This document shows positions 1 through 10,140 of a stretch of DNA of 55,006 nucleotides, piece after piece; within the stretch, counting starts at the first letter, position 1; each line of letters starts with the position of its first letter. The notes beneath the pieces are model-generated. The model saw only the letters and a program-made list of their open reading frames with translations, searched no databases and had not been told where the DNA came from. The stretch is from Candidatus Cloacimonadota bacterium (lineage in GTDB: Bacteria; Cloacimonadota; Cloacimonadia; Cloacimonadales; TCS61). The stretch is taken from NCBI GenBank assembly GCA_030600585.1, contig JAUVLU010000016.1, forward strand, positions 1-55,006, written 5' to 3'. Made by a program: the position numbers and the translations under genes.

Positions 1-1
1 C

Positions 2-952
2 GGTTGTCCTTTTAATTGCGTTTATTGTGATCAAGCAGCAATAACAAAAAGTGAAATTCCTTCAGTTAAATCTATTTCAGAAAAAGTAAGAATATTTTGT
101 GTTAATAATAAGTTTGCAGAAAAGGAGATTGCTTTTTTTGGCGGAACATTTACTAAACTTTCAAAAGAACTGCAACAAGCGTATTTCGATGCAGTAAATG
201 AACATAAAGATAAGATCGATGGAATAAGAATTTCTACCAGACCCGATTCAATCGACCAGGAAATATTGAATTTTTGTAAGGATAATAATGTTCGAACAAT
301 TGAGCTGGGAATTCAGAGTTTTGACGATTCAGTTCTTCAAGCCGTCAAACGCGGATACACTTCCCAAACTGCCATAGAATCCTGCAATCTGATAAAAGAG
401 AATAACTTTGATCTCTGTATTCAATTAATGCCCGGACTTCCCGAATTTAATTCAAAATCTCTTAATACAACAATTGAAACAACCATCAAACTCAATCCTG
501 ACTTTGTAAGAATATATCCGACAATCGTACTCAAAAATACAGAGCTTGAAAACTGGTATAAAGCAGGAAAATATTCTCCTCTTTCATTAACCGAATCTAT
601 TGAAATAGTATCAAAAATGATACGTAGATTCACTAAGAAAAAAATACCGATAATTAAAGTGGGATTACATTCTGATATTGACAACGAGAATATCATTGCC
701 GGACCATATCATCAATCATTTGGAGAATTGATCAGGGCTGAAATGCTTAAAATTGAGATACTTAAGAATTTTAAGGATAAAACATTGGAGATCTCACCAA
801 GCGATATTTCATTGTTTAAAGGATTCAATTCTAAAATGCTAAAAGAAATTAAAACAAAGAAAAAGTTGAAAGATCTTCCAATAAAAATTAATAAAAGCAT
901 CAAGAAAGATAATTTTATTTTCACAGATGCTCAACCTGATAAAAACTGGTAA
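2..952 (+). CDS. Elp3-like radical SAM protein, 5' end missing
   Basis: The reading frame is open from the window edge, so the start lies upstream; 316 residues are visible. It begins with the radical SAM cluster motif CPFNCVYC (CxxxCxxC, ligating the 4Fe-4S cluster). GGTFT, ISTRPD and GIQSFDD follow, which is the order seen in the Elp3-like radical SAM branch. A GPYHQSFGELIRAE stretch near the C-terminus resembles the segment that follows the radical SAM core in Elp3 relatives. The C-terminal acetyltransferase domain of true Elp3 is absent, so this belongs to the short Elp3-like group of unsettled substrate, possibly tRNA modification. The stop is 2 bases before the next gene, suggesting cotranscription. 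Confidence 0.85.
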   Translation, partial: GCPFNCVYCDQAAITKSEIPSVKSISEKVRIFCVNNKFAEKEIAFFGGTFTKLSKELQQAYFDAVNEHKDKIDGIRISTRPDSIDQEILNFCKDNNVRTIELGIQSFDDSVLQAVKRGYTSQTAIESCNLIKENNFDLCIQLMPGLPEFNSKSLNTTIETTIKLNPDFVRIYPTIVLKNTELENWYKAGKYSPLSLTESIEIVSKMIRRFTKKKIPIIKVGLHSDIDNENIIAGPYHQSFGELIRAEMLKIEILKNFKDKTLEISPSDISLFKGFNSKMLKEIKTKKKLKDLPIKINKSIKKDNFIFTDAQPDKNW

Positions 953-954
953 AC

Positions 955-2946
955 ATGATAATTTTATTAGCTATAATATCAATTATTCTGGTCTCAATTT
1001 TTTATAAGAAAACTATCCCTGCCGTCGATGGTTGGCGAAAAATATTACTGATAAGTTTACGTTCGATTGCGATCATTATTTTATTATTATTACTTCTAAA
1101 CCCAATTCTCTATTTCTTCCAAAGTAAAACACGAAGACCTGCTGTTGTTATTCTAAATGATATTTCCGAAAGTATGCAGCAATTTGGTGAAGAGCAGACA
1201 AAATCGGATATATTCAAACGTTTGAATAAAGATGTGAAAAATATTCTGGAAAAAAAGGAATATAATATTATTAATTTTGATTTTGCTGATGGCATTAATG
1301 GCAACACAAACTCTACGAATCTAAGTAAAACATTTTCTCAGGTTTTTAGAAAGATCGGATCAGATAATATCGAAGCAATTATCCTACTTTCCGATGGCTG
1401 GTTCAATGATGATGAACTTGAGATAATCGAGAATCAGAATATTCCAATTTATACTTTTAACCCTCAATTTCAATCTGATGATATTGATCTTAAAATTTCC
1501 GATATTAATCATAACAAAACAGTTTACAGGAATGAGATCACCCCAATTGAAGTTAATATTACTGCTAAAAATTATAATGGAAAAGCAAAAGTTGAACTCC
1601 TCTCTGAGAATAAATTGATCAAAGAAAAAGAAATCGATCTCAAGGGAAAAGAATTTCTGCAATTTACTTTTAATATATCATTCCCAAATACCGGATTTAC
1701 CCCGATCAGCTTGCAAATATCAACAGATTCAACCGAGATAAACACCGATAATAATTTTTTCAACAGTGCTATTCAGGTTAAACGTGACCGCTCTAAAACT
1801 TTATTGATATCCGATATTTTAAATTGGGATGTAAAATTTATCAGCAGTGCCGTAAATCAGGATCAACACTGGCGAAGCAAATTTTTATTGAAAAAAAATG
1901 GTTTACAGTATGCCGGCAATGATACATCTCTTAAAACTGAAATGAATGAAATCAATGTTCTCACATTGATCAATAATGATAAGCTGAAATTCTCTAATAA
2001 TGAAATAAAAATAATTGATAGATTTGTAAGAAATGGCGGAGGTCTTTTCATTATTGGGAAACCGATCAAGGAATTGGAAGATATTTTGCCAGCCGTTTCA
2101 TCAGACATTGATCAAACTTTTAAATCCACTTTCACACTCACCAAACAAAGCGAGCAATTTAACACATTCTCATCAATTGAGAAGAAAGCTATCAAGAATA
2201 TTCCACCTGTTTCTTATTATTATGTTAGATCAAAAGTGGAAGCAAAAATACTGGCACAATTTGATAATAATGAAAAAAATCCTGCAATATTATTTAAAAA
2301 TATTGGTAATGGAAAAATCTTGAATTTTGCTTTTTTAGACCTTTGGAAATGGCAACTTTGGAATTCCGGAAATAGCTATAATAATTTAATGCATAATGTT
2401 TTTTCTTGGTTGGGACAGACAAGCTCAGAACGTTTTTACGCATCACTCGATAAAAATTCTTATTATCTTGGTGAAGTTATTGAGATCGCTTTACATGCTT
2501 ACGATGAGACTCTTTCTCCAATTACAGAAATTAATGCTGAAATAACAATCACAAATTCTGATAATCAAATTGTTCATCAAGGTTTTATGCTGGCGGAAAA
2601 TGAAAAATATTTTATAAAGATCTCAGATCTGCAATCAGGAAAATACAAATTTAGAATTTCAGATAAAGTATCTCATTCACAAACCGAAGGTGAATTCATG
2701 ATCTCCCAAAACTCTCCCGAAAGCAGAGATAACGGAATAAATTTATCGCTGTTATCGTATATTTCAAATAAAACAAACGGAAGGATCATAGATAAAGCAT
2801 CTGATCTTGAAATTCATAGAGCGGAGAAAGAGATATTCAAGTTACGTTCTGAAATTCCAATTTATAAAAAATGGTATATTATCACTATCTTTTTATTCGC
2901 ATTCTGTTTAGAATTATTCTTAAGAAAAAGATGGGGGCTTTTATAA
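955..2946 (+). CDS. VWA-domain membrane protein with a glutamine-amidotransferase-like middle region
   Basis: 663 residues. Two hydrophobic helices occupy roughly residues 1-17 and 30-55. A von Willebrand factor A domain follows, with an intact MIDAS start DISES at 69-73 and a second acidic loop LLSDGWFND. The middle (about 280-480) looks like the GATase1-like fold of large BatA-type proteins, with FVRNGGGLFIIG and a later GNGKILNFAFLDLWKW stretch. A final helix near residues 641-658 precedes a basic tail (RKRW), so most of the protein is extracytoplasmic. Such proteins often accompany BatA/BatB-like or MoxR systems, but no such partner is in view. It starts 2 bases after the radical SAM gene. 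Domain calls are by motif; the biological role is unknown. Confidence 0.75.
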   Translation: MIILLAIISIILVSIFYKKTIPAVDGWRKILLISLRSIAIIILLLLLLNPILYFFQSKTRRPAVVILNDISESMQQFGEEQTKSDIFKRLNKDVKNILEKKEYNIINFDFADGINGNTNSTNLSKTFSQVFRKIGSDNIEAIILLSDGWFNDDELEIIENQNIPIYTFNPQFQSDDIDLKISDINHNKTVYRNEITPIEVNITAKNYNGKAKVELLSENKLIKEKEIDLKGKEFLQFTFNISFPNTGFTPISLQISTDSTEINTDNNFFNSAIQVKRDRSKTLLISDILNWDVKFISSAVNQDQHWRSKFLLKKNGLQYAGNDTSLKTEMNEINVLTLINNDKLKFSNNEIKIIDRFVRNGGGLFIIGKPIKELEDILPAVSSDIDQTFKSTFTLTKQSEQFNTFSSIEKKAIKNIPPVSYYYVRSKVEAKILAQFDNNEKNPAILFKNIGNGKILNFAFLDLWKWQLWNSGNSYNNLMHNVFSWLGQTSSERFYASLDKNSYYLGEVIEIALHAYDETLSPITEINAEITITNSDNQIVHQGFMLAENEKYFIKISDLQSGKYKFRISDKVSHSQTEGEFMISQNSPESRDNGINLSLLSYISNKTNGRIIDKASDLEIHRAEKEIFKLRSEIPIYKKWYIITIFLFAFCLELFLRKRWGLL

Positions 2947-2950
2947 AAAA

Positions 2951-2982
2951 ACAGCCTGCGAAAATGCAGGCTGCTTACTTTC
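2951..2982. terminator. Bidirectional hairpin terminator between convergent genes
   Basis: Perfect 8-bp stem CAGCCTGC / GCAGGCTG with a 6-base loop. It is preceded by a run of A and followed by a T-rich tract, so it can end transcription from both the VWA gene and the facing barrel gene. Confidence 0.8.
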
Positions 2983-2998
2983 TATTTGATTATCAGTT

Positions 2999-4225
2999 CT
3001 AAAATTTGAACATCATCGCTGAATTCAATCCCAGACCTTTCCCATAACGGAAAAATCCATGATAGAATGTACTTCCAACCATCCATTCAAATTTTTCAAA
3101 TATTAATCCTGTTTTGAACTCATAATATATATTATCATCATATCCCATAACAGTTTGAAATGGTAAGCATTTCCATTGATAGCCGGCACCTAACGAAAAT
3201 CCGTTTTTGTATGAATGCTGATTATTGATGTATTTACCCATCACTTGTAATCCATTTAAGATCATATAGTCCATTCCAACACTAACAGAAGGATTAAATT
3301 TCACATAACGGTCTTTTACTCTTGTTGTATCATCTTCTACAAATGTTTCTTCAATAGCCTCATAATCCTCGTCAAAATAAAACAGATCATTCCTGTAGTA
3401 CTTGTCATACCAACCACCAGCGAGATTTTTATAATTCAACTGCATAAAGATATCATCGATCTGCGCATGAAAGTTTCCATTAAAGATCACAGCTTTTACA
3501 CCAAATCCGATAGATGGTGTTAATCTGCCTACCGATCCTTCATCAGTATATTCAAAATGAGCTTTATAATGATAATAAAGACTGTCGTCCATAGAACCGA
3601 AATTCTGGGAACTCTCATCTATTGAAGCATACATCATTGAATAATCTAAATTGATATTTGCTCCAACATATAGCGTCATATCTCTCAAATATTCCACAAA
3701 AGAATTACTCTCTTTTTTTGGAAATAATTTAGGGATCATTCCCAGGCTAATACCTTTGGGATATGCATAATTCAGTGTTGCTCTCCAGAATGAAAATACA
3801 TTGCTTCCCTCACACGTATTGCTGGTATATTGGATATTTGTATCATTCCCATATATTACCAGATTTGAATACATTTTATCCAGAATTTCCACATTACCGT
3901 AAGTTTTCATGTCAAATTCAAAATTCCAATTTTTGTGCCCGAAATTCAAGAGACATATAGAAGTATTGAAATCTATAATAAAATCATCGGCAGTAAGAAT
4001 GCTTTTCTCATCATCCGTAAGTTGATGCTCTGTTTGGAACATGATCATATCATCCAATCTTAGAAGTGTGTTATCTGCATTCATCTCATAAGTTAAAAAA
4101 GGAAGATGGATTTGGGAATAGCTTCTATCTGCGTTATTGGCAGGATTTTCAGGGAAGAAATCATAATTTCCGAATAACGCAAAATTTAATGTTAATATGA
4201 ATATTGTAATAATTATTTTTTTCAT
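2999..4225 (-). CDS. Outer-membrane beta-barrel protein
   Basis: 408 residues with an N-terminal signal peptide (MKK, hydrophobic core, cleavage probably near ALFG-NYDF). The mature protein is rich in alternating polar/aromatic strands and ends in Phe (MMFKF), the usual C-terminal signature of outer-membrane barrels. Overall shape resembles the DUF5723-like barrels common in FCB bacteria; the exact family is not certain. It lies 11 bases downstream of a lipoprotein gene on the same strand, so the two are probably one operon and may form a surface complex. No enzymatic motif is visible. Confidence 0.7.
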   Translation of the reverse strand: MKKIIITIFILTLNFALFGNYDFFPENPANNADRSYSQIHLPFLTYEMNADNTLLRLDDMIMFQTEHQLTDDEKSILTADDFIIDFNTSICLLNFGHKNWNFEFDMKTYGNVEILDKMYSNLVIYGNDTNIQYTSNTCEGSNVFSFWRATLNYAYPKGISLGMIPKLFPKKESNSFVEYLRDMTLYVGANINLDYSMMYASIDESSQNFGSMDDSLYYHYKAHFEYTDEGSVGRLTPSIGFGVKAVIFNGNFHAQIDDIFMQLNYKNLAGGWYDKYYRNDLFYFDEDYEAIEETFVEDDTTRVKDRYVKFNPSVSVGMDYMILNGLQVMGKYINNQHSYKNGFSLGAGYQWKCLPFQTVMGYDDNIYYEFKTGLIFEKFEWMVGSTFYHGFFRYGKGLGLNSAMMFKF

Positions 4226-4236
4226 GTTATATCTCC

Positions 4237-5865
4237 CTATTCATCTTCATCGTTTATCAAATCATTACTGATATTAATTTCAATTACAAGATTGGCTTGA
4301 ATTTTCAAACCACCCGTCCACGGATTTTCACCATTACTGAATATATGAACTCTGGGAAGAGTATATACCGAATCACTAACGAAATAACTCAGTTCATTCT
4401 GTAATACATCAAGCTCGAATTGCTTGTAATCATCTCCGCTGGTCTCCTCAAAAAGAGGGACTCTAAACATTTGAACATTATTTGTATCCGGTTCTTCAAA
4501 ATTATATATTTCAGCAAGAACTTTTGTGCTGTCATCAGATACAAGAAGATCAAAACCAACTTCCATACCGGTATTATTCCAATACTTAAAGACTATTTTA
4601 CCGGTATTGTATGCATCAGACATTGTTTGATCAAATACCTCTGTATCCTGCGCATCAATATGGAATTCTCCCTCATCAAGAGGAATGATCCAGATTCCAT
4701 CTTCTTCAAAAGTAAGTATCTGAAGATCTGCTATCATTTCAAAATCAATAGAAACAGAATCATCAAAAGAAAGATATGGTATTACTGTTCCATCTCCTAT
4801 AAACGGATCCATCGAATATTCAAATCCATCCGGAATGATCTGCAGCATCTCATTAATGTTGTATTCATTTGAAGTAAACTCAATCTGGGTAATGCCTTCT
4901 TCAACATTCAGATTAATTGGATTTCCTTCAAGATCCTCCAATAAAATTTCTGTTGTATCACGTTTTGCAATAAGCTCAAATGATGCGATCATGGGAATTT
5001 GAGATTCTATTGTAAAAATGATCGAACTGTTGCCATTGAACATGAAACTATCTTCATTAACAATTTCAGGTTGAACAAGATCAATATCCTTGTAGCCTTC
5101 AATAAGTTCTATTTGCTGTGAAGGAACCTGAGCATTTATTACATATTCTGCTTGAATATCTGTAATTTGAATATCAATTTGCACGGTTGCTGAAGTATCG
5201 ATTATAGCAGTACTGTCATCTGTAATATCACCCTCGCCGGTAAGCTGTAATTGTATTTCATTGGGAAAGGGTTCTCCAGTCTGAAGGTCTATCATTTGCG
5301 AGCCAACACCCCCTTCAGGTTCAATATCCTGGAATATTACATTCCCAACTAAAGTTTCACCATCTCCATCCAGAACATCTATTATAAGCGGATTCCCATC
5401 TTCTGCATCTCCCATCCAGAAGACAGTATTATTGGTAATGGTCAATTCAAGAAATCCTTCCATAAATTTGATCTCTTCATATTCATCAAAAGGTTCAAAG
5501 ACCTTTATTGTGTCAAATTGAACAGTAACATCAGGATAATTCGGAATACTGCTGACGGGAAAACCATTTAAAGTAGCAATTTCCGGTGCTATATCTCCAA
5601 GGATAAAACTAGTAGCCTTAACTTCCGTATCCTCGATCTCAATATCACCAAAGTACTGCGATTCCGAAATTATCTCATAAAACTGAAGCGTATCACCATT
5701 TGCAATGAATGAGCCGACTTCTTCAGCAATAGCCTCAGCATCAAATGTGTCATTCAATAAAATCAGACTAATTGGTACAGTCCATGATGGCAAACCAATT
5801 TCATCAGGTATCGAGCAGCCGATCAACAATAGAACTAATAAAATCGGTAAAATTATTTTTTTCAT
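4237..5865 (-). CDS. Secreted lipoprotein, beta-rich, unknown function
   Basis: 542 residues. The N-terminus is a lipoprotein signal: MKK, a hydrophobic stretch, then lipobox LLIGC with the acylated Cys at residue 17. The mature part is strongly acidic, lacks catalytic motifs and has the repetitive Asp/Glu/Thr-rich pattern of beta-sandwich surface proteins. A strong Shine-Dalgarno (GGGGG) precedes the ATG. It is first in an operon with the barrel gene. I do not recognise the family; a structural partner of the barrel is the simplest reading. Confidence 0.65.
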   Translation of the reverse strand: MKKIILPILLVLLLIGCSIPDEIGLPSWTVPISLILLNDTFDAEAIAEEVGSFIANGDTLQFYEIISESQYFGDIEIEDTEVKATSFILGDIAPEIATLNGFPVSSIPNYPDVTVQFDTIKVFEPFDEYEEIKFMEGFLELTITNNTVFWMGDAEDGNPLIIDVLDGDGETLVGNVIFQDIEPEGGVGSQMIDLQTGEPFPNEIQLQLTGEGDITDDSTAIIDTSATVQIDIQITDIQAEYVINAQVPSQQIELIEGYKDIDLVQPEIVNEDSFMFNGNSSIIFTIESQIPMIASFELIAKRDTTEILLEDLEGNPINLNVEEGITQIEFTSNEYNINEMLQIIPDGFEYSMDPFIGDGTVIPYLSFDDSVSIDFEMIADLQILTFEEDGIWIIPLDEGEFHIDAQDTEVFDQTMSDAYNTGKIVFKYWNNTGMEVGFDLLVSDDSTKVLAEIYNFEEPDTNNVQMFRVPLFEETSGDDYKQFELDVLQNELSYFVSDSVYTLPRVHIFSNGENPWTGGLKIQANLVIEINISNDLINDEDE

Positions 5866-6232
5866 ATTTCCCCCTAAATTAAATTTATAAAAAAAATTTA
5901 TAATATACTTTTTCTATTTGGAAATTATATTTATGAAATTTGTATTATTACGTCCAGTAAAAAAAAATATTTCTATTTCATTCGCCATTATCTTACTTGA
6001 CAATATCTATAATTTTTTAAATGGATATATCGTGGAGTTGTCAAAATCATAAAAGCAAATATCCTTGAAATGTATTTCTCTTATTTTTAATTCTTTGAAT
6101 TCAAATAAGTATCTATCTTCTGACTATCATTCAGAATAATCTGATAAATACACTTGACATAAAAAGGCATTATCTTTTTGTAACCACTGGAAGGTGGCAA
6201 CATAATAAAAGTGTATTATTTAGGAGTTGAAA
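5866..6232. other. Divergent intergenic region, probable promoters
   Basis: 367 bases without a gene between the divergent lipoprotein operon and the TrmB-type regulator. Very AT-rich. Two + strand TTGACA boxes occur at 5997-6002 and 6154-6159. Just before the regulator, a short dyad CCAC...GTGG at 6184-6197 could be an operator. No convincing TATAAT box is visible at standard spacing, so these are candidates only. Confidence 0.4.
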
Positions 6233-7060
6233 ATGAGTAAAAATATCCATCTTGAGAATTTACAAAAATTTGGATTAAGTTCTGCCGAATCAGTTGTATA
6301 TCTTAATCTTTTGAAAAAAAATAACTTTACTGCAACCGAAATTGCACAAGTATCAGGTATTTCCCGTTCCAAAATTTATGAGATATTGAATAAATTGATA
6401 CATAAAGGACTTTGTATTGAGATATTGGGAAGTTTGAAAAAGTATTCACCTGTAAATCCTGATATTGCCTTTAATGGTTTTTTGCAAAATTTAGAACAAT
6501 CATATAAAAATGAACTCGAACTAAAAAAGACTTTAGCTTCTGAAATATCCGAAAATCTTCTACCGATATATTTAACTGAAAAGGACAACACAAATCCTCT
6601 GGATTACATTGAGGTTATTCGTGATAATACACGAATAGTAGAAAAGATACGTACTCTAGAACGTAATGCAAAACACGAAATTGTTTCATTCAGTAAGGCT
6701 CCTTATGCCATGAATTTTAGCCATCCTGATAATTTTGGAAGTCTTATTCATTTTAAAAAAGAAGTTTCTTATAAAGGTATTTATGAAATAGCAGATTCAA
6801 ATAAACCGGAATTCCTACAGGTAATAAAACAATATCAGGCAGCTGGAGAAGAAATTCGAATTGCTGAGAAACTCCCTTTGAAGATCCATATTTGTGATGA
6901 AAGTATAGTAATGTTTTCATTGGAAAACAGATTAATTCCTCAGTTTAATTTAACTACCATGGTTATAGAACATAGTGATCTGGCAAAAACATTGAAAGAA
7001 ATTTTCGATATGTATTGGAATAAATCAATGACTTTAGATGAATTCATAGAAAAAAAATAA
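6233..7060 (+). CDS. TrmB-family transcriptional regulator
   Basis: 275 residues. The N-terminal ~75 residues form a TrmB-type winged helix: FGLSSAESVVYLNLL, then ATEIAQVSGISRSKIYEILNKL as the recognition region and a wing ending in KYSPVNP. A charged linker helix and an effector-binding C-terminal domain follow, as in sugar-responsive TrmB regulators of archaea and bacteria. The ATG at 6233 is preferred over an in-frame TTG at 6227, because TAGGAG ends 6 bases before the ATG. It stands alone, 62 bases before a secreted propeller gene, which is its likeliest target. Effector unknown. Confidence 0.85.
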   Translation: MSKNIHLENLQKFGLSSAESVVYLNLLKKNNFTATEIAQVSGISRSKIYEILNKLIHKGLCIEILGSLKKYSPVNPDIAFNGFLQNLEQSYKNELELKKTLASEISENLLPIYLTEKDNTNPLDYIEVIRDNTRIVEKIRTLERNAKHEIVSFSKAPYAMNFSHPDNFGSLIHFKKEVSYKGIYEIADSNKPEFLQVIKQYQAAGEEIRIAEKLPLKIHICDESIVMFSLENRLIPQFNLTTMVIEHSDLAKTLKEIFDMYWNKSMTLDEFIEKK

Positions 7061-7073
7061 AAAAAACGTCTGA

Positions 7074-7103
7074 CTTGTTTCCCTTTGTGGTGGGATAAAC
7101 AAG
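7074..7103. promoter_or_regulatory. Imperfect inverted repeat between regulator and secreted protein gene
   Basis: Arms CTTGTTTCCC and GGGATAAACAAG pair except for a two-base bulge, over an 8-base spacer. There is no T-run after it, so it is not a standard terminator. Its position just downstream of a TrmB gene and 20 bases before the next start suggests an operator, but this is inference. Confidence 0.35.
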
Positions 7104-7122
7104 CAAAGACACGGAGGTTAAA

Positions 7123-10008
7123 ATGAAAAAATGTTTATTCTTTTTATTTCTATTTATTACAACAATGTTATCTGCTGAATGGACAATTGTACAAACTTTC
7201 TCAATTCCCGAAGGAGCATCGGGATTAGCTTTTGACGGCACTTATCTTTATTGCGGTATTTATGGAGCAAATGGAGATAAAGTTTATCAAATTGATCCGG
7301 GTGATGGAACCTATCAACTTCAATTTTCTAATGCCAATATTGGTGACAGCTTTGGAATGACCTACGATGGAACAAACTTGTGGATCACAGATCATGTCTC
7401 TCCCTCGTCTACTCCGGCTACTGCCATTGAATTAGATATTAATTCAGGCACGATCTTATCACAATTTGACCTGCCGGCTCATTATATGTCCGGCATTGCT
7501 TATGATAATGGTGATTTTTGGGTAGCGGCTTATTATGATCCTGATGGGGAAATTTACAAAGTGGATAATACCGGAACTATAATTCAACAATTTGCAGCTC
7601 CGGATGCACAACCATGGGATTTGTGTTTGGAAAATAATAATCTCTGGATGGCTGATTATTGGGGAGATGCCCTTTATAAGATCGATCCTACAAATGGTAC
7701 ACTCTTAGAAACACATCCTTCGGAAAGTTCAGATCCGGCAGGAATAGTCTGGGATGGACAATATTTGTGGTATTGCGATAACGGTACAGGGTATGATGTT
7801 GACTTCCTCTATAAAGTTGATCTGGAAGGTGCTGGTGCTCCTGTTATTCAGTTAGGCTGGGATGAATATGATTTTGGGAATACCACAATAGGTCAACCTG
7901 CATCTGTTGAACTTCCGGTTACCAATTCGGGAACTGCGGAGCTTTCCATAACTTCAATGGATTTTACTCTGGATGACTTTTATACAGACGAATCATTACC
8001 TTTTTCTGTTTTACCGGGTGAAACTGAGAATCTTACAATATTCTTTAATCCTTCTTCATGGGGAACTTACGACTGCACTTTAGAGATCGGTTCAAATGAT
8101 CCTGTAAATCCTACTGAGGAAGTTTCTTTAAACGGTTATGGCGTAGATGACGGTCCTCACATAATTGTTACACCAAGCTCAATTAATTATGGTTCTGTTC
8201 GTGTGAATGCAGTTACAGGAAAATATGTGGAGATAAGCAATCAGGGAAATGAAGACCTGCAGATAAGCGAACTTGAATTTGAGATCACTCAGTATTATGT
8301 TGATGATACGGTTGAACTTCCAATTATTATCCCTTCTGCAGAAACTTATAATTTGCGAATCTGGTTCAGTCCGGATGCTGCAACCAATTTCAATGGCGTT
8401 ATGACAATTCACAGCAACGATCCGGTAACTCCAATATATGATGTTACACTTTCGGGAACCGGTGATGCCTCCGCAATTCCTATAGGAGAAATTCTCTGGC
8501 AGTATCAAATTAATACGGGTTATGATAATTCACCTAAAGCAATCGCACCAATCGAAGATGTTACAGCCGACGATATTGATGATGTTATAGTTTGCTCTGA
8601 AGATAATTTCATACGCTGTTTCAATGGTAATTCATCTGGAACAGCAGATATATTGTGGGAAAATGAGCTTGGCTCAGTTTATACTCAATCAGGATTAACA
8701 ATAATTGATGATATTAATAATGATGATTATAAGGATGTAATCGTCGGAACTGCTTGGGGAGATCGTTCAATCCATGCTCTTTCCGGTCTGACAGGAGAAA
8801 TTATCTGGACTCATGACACACACGAATATGGAGACGGTGGCTGGGTTTACCAGGTTTATGTAAAATATGATTATAATAACGATGGAATTCCCGATGTTCT
8901 TGCTGCCACCGGAAATGACGGAAGTTATCAGGGACCTCAACGTGTTTATTGTCTCGATGGAATTTCAGGAAATTCAATTTGGGAATTCTATACTCCGGGA
9001 CCGAAATTTTCCGTGCTCGGAATCGAAGATGCAACTTATGATGGACAACCGGATGTTATCTGCGGAGCTTCCAATCTTTATGAAACACAGGGAATTATTT
9101 ATGGAATAGATGGAGAAACGGGTAATGAAATGTGGTCTTATGAAGTAACAGGTTCATCAGTTTGGGCTTTGGAACAAACAGGTCATTGTAATTGGAATGG
9201 AGTAAAGGAAATCATTGCCGGAGATTTTTCCGGAAATTATTATTGCATCGATCCTGCTGAGGGTTCTGAAATCTGGAATGGAAATATCGGAGCAGCAATA
9301 ATCCTGCGCTTCATCAAACTCGATGATATCAATAATGACAGTTTTCCTGATTTTTGTATAACTCACAGTGGCTTTCATAATGCACTCGTTATCGATGGTT
9401 TCACCGGGAATCAAATCTGGAGTCAACCCGTTGCTGACCAACCATGGAACGCTGCTCAGATTGCTGATATTAGCGGAGACGGGATCAATGACTTGCTGGT
9501 TGGAACACTTTTCAATAATAATTGGGGATATTTCCTAAATGGGGTCGATGGTTCGGAAATAGGATCTGTCAATATAGGAACTCCTGTCGATGCGATTGCC
9601 TCTATTCCTGATATTACCAATGACGATTCATGGGAAATGGTCTGCGGTGGAAGAGATGGAACTGTGATCTGCATCTCAGGTGGTGAAGCAGTTTCCAATT
9701 CACCAGAAATCTCAATTCCCGATCCTACGCATATAGCTGAATTAATTGGTAACTTCCCAAACCCATTCAATCCGGAAACTTCAATTAATTTCATTTTGAA
9801 AAAAGATTCAAAAGTATCTCTGAAAATATTTAATATCAAAGGTCAATTGATAAAAACTTTGATCGATGAAGAATTATCTGCATCCACTTATAATGTGGTT
9901 TGGAATGGAAAAAATGATAGCGGCAATCATGTTTCATCCGGTATTTATCTTTATAAATTACAGGCTGATACACAATTATCAGTGAGGAAATGTATTCTGC
10001 TAAAATAG
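7123..10008 (+). CDS. Large secreted propeller protein with C-terminal sorting domain
   Basis: 961 residues with a signal peptide ending near MLSA-EWT. Residues ~20-240 form a beta-propeller-like region with repeated WDG/YDG and LWxxDY motifs. Residues ~245-450 contain two Ig-like choice-of-anchor/ASPM-type modules (VTNSGTAELSI; EISNQGNEDLQI). Residues ~455-860 are a second propeller with FG-GAP/PQQ-like repeats (DDINNDDYKDVIVG; DISGDGINDLLVG). The C-terminus is the FlgD-like/type A sorting module (NFPNPFNPE, NIKGQLIKTL, GIYLYKL, KCILLK) linked to type IX secretion in FCB bacteria. Role probably surface binding or adhesion; no catalytic residues are recognised. It follows the TrmB regulator. 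Confidence 0.8.
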   Translation: MKKCLFFLFLFITTMLSAEWTIVQTFSIPEGASGLAFDGTYLYCGIYGANGDKVYQIDPGDGTYQLQFSNANIGDSFGMTYDGTNLWITDHVSPSSTPATAIELDINSGTILSQFDLPAHYMSGIAYDNGDFWVAAYYDPDGEIYKVDNTGTIIQQFAAPDAQPWDLCLENNNLWMADYWGDALYKIDPTNGTLLETHPSESSDPAGIVWDGQYLWYCDNGTGYDVDFLYKVDLEGAGAPVIQLGWDEYDFGNTTIGQPASVELPVTNSGTAELSITSMDFTLDDFYTDESLPFSVLPGETENLTIFFNPSSWGTYDCTLEIGSNDPVNPTEEVSLNGYGVDDGPHIIVTPSSINYGSVRVNAVTGKYVEISNQGNEDLQISELEFEITQYYVDDTVELPIIIPSAETYNLRIWFSPDAATNFNGVMTIHSNDPVTPIYDVTLSGTGDASAIPIGEILWQYQINTGYDNSPKAIAPIEDVTADDIDDVIVCSEDNFIRCFNGNSSGTADILWENELGSVYTQSGLTIIDDINNDDYKDVIVGTAWGDRSIHALSGLTGEIIWTHDTHEYGDGGWVYQVYVKYDYNNDGIPDVLAATGNDGSYQGPQRVYCLDGISGNSIWEFYTPGPKFSVLGIEDATYDGQPDVICGASNLYETQGIIYGIDGETGNEMWSYEVTGSSVWALEQTGHCNWNGVKEIIAGDFSGNYYCIDPAEGSEIWNGNIGAAIILRFIKLDDINNDSFPDFCITHSGFHNALVIDGFTGNQIWSQPVADQPWNAAQIADISGDGINDLLVGTLFNNNWGYFLNGVDGSEIGSVNIGTPVDAIASIPDITNDDSWEMVCGGRDGTVICISGGEAVSNSPEISIPDPTHIAELIGNFPNPFNPETSINFILKKDSKVSLKIFNIKGQLIKTLIDEELSASTYNVVWNGKNDSGNHVSSGIYLYKLQADTQLSVRKCILLK

Positions 10009-10030
10009 TTACCTAATTAAGCTGAATAAT

Positions 10031-10060
10031 AAGAGGTGGTTTTCTTCCCACCTCTTTTTT
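10031..10060 (+). terminator. Rho-independent terminator
   Basis: Stem AAGAGGTGG / CCACCTCTT with an 8-base loop followed by a run of T, 22 bases after the secreted propeller stop codon. Confidence 0.85.
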
Positions 10061-10140
10061 CATTGACATTATATCTATATTATTTTCAATACATTAGTAA
10101 GATAAATAGGGTATTAAATAAATATATTTAAGGAAAATGA

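Noticed and set aside
4420-4872. 150-codon + strand ORF
   Set aside because: It is antisense to the lipoprotein gene, lysine/isoleucine-rich, with no ribosome binding site.
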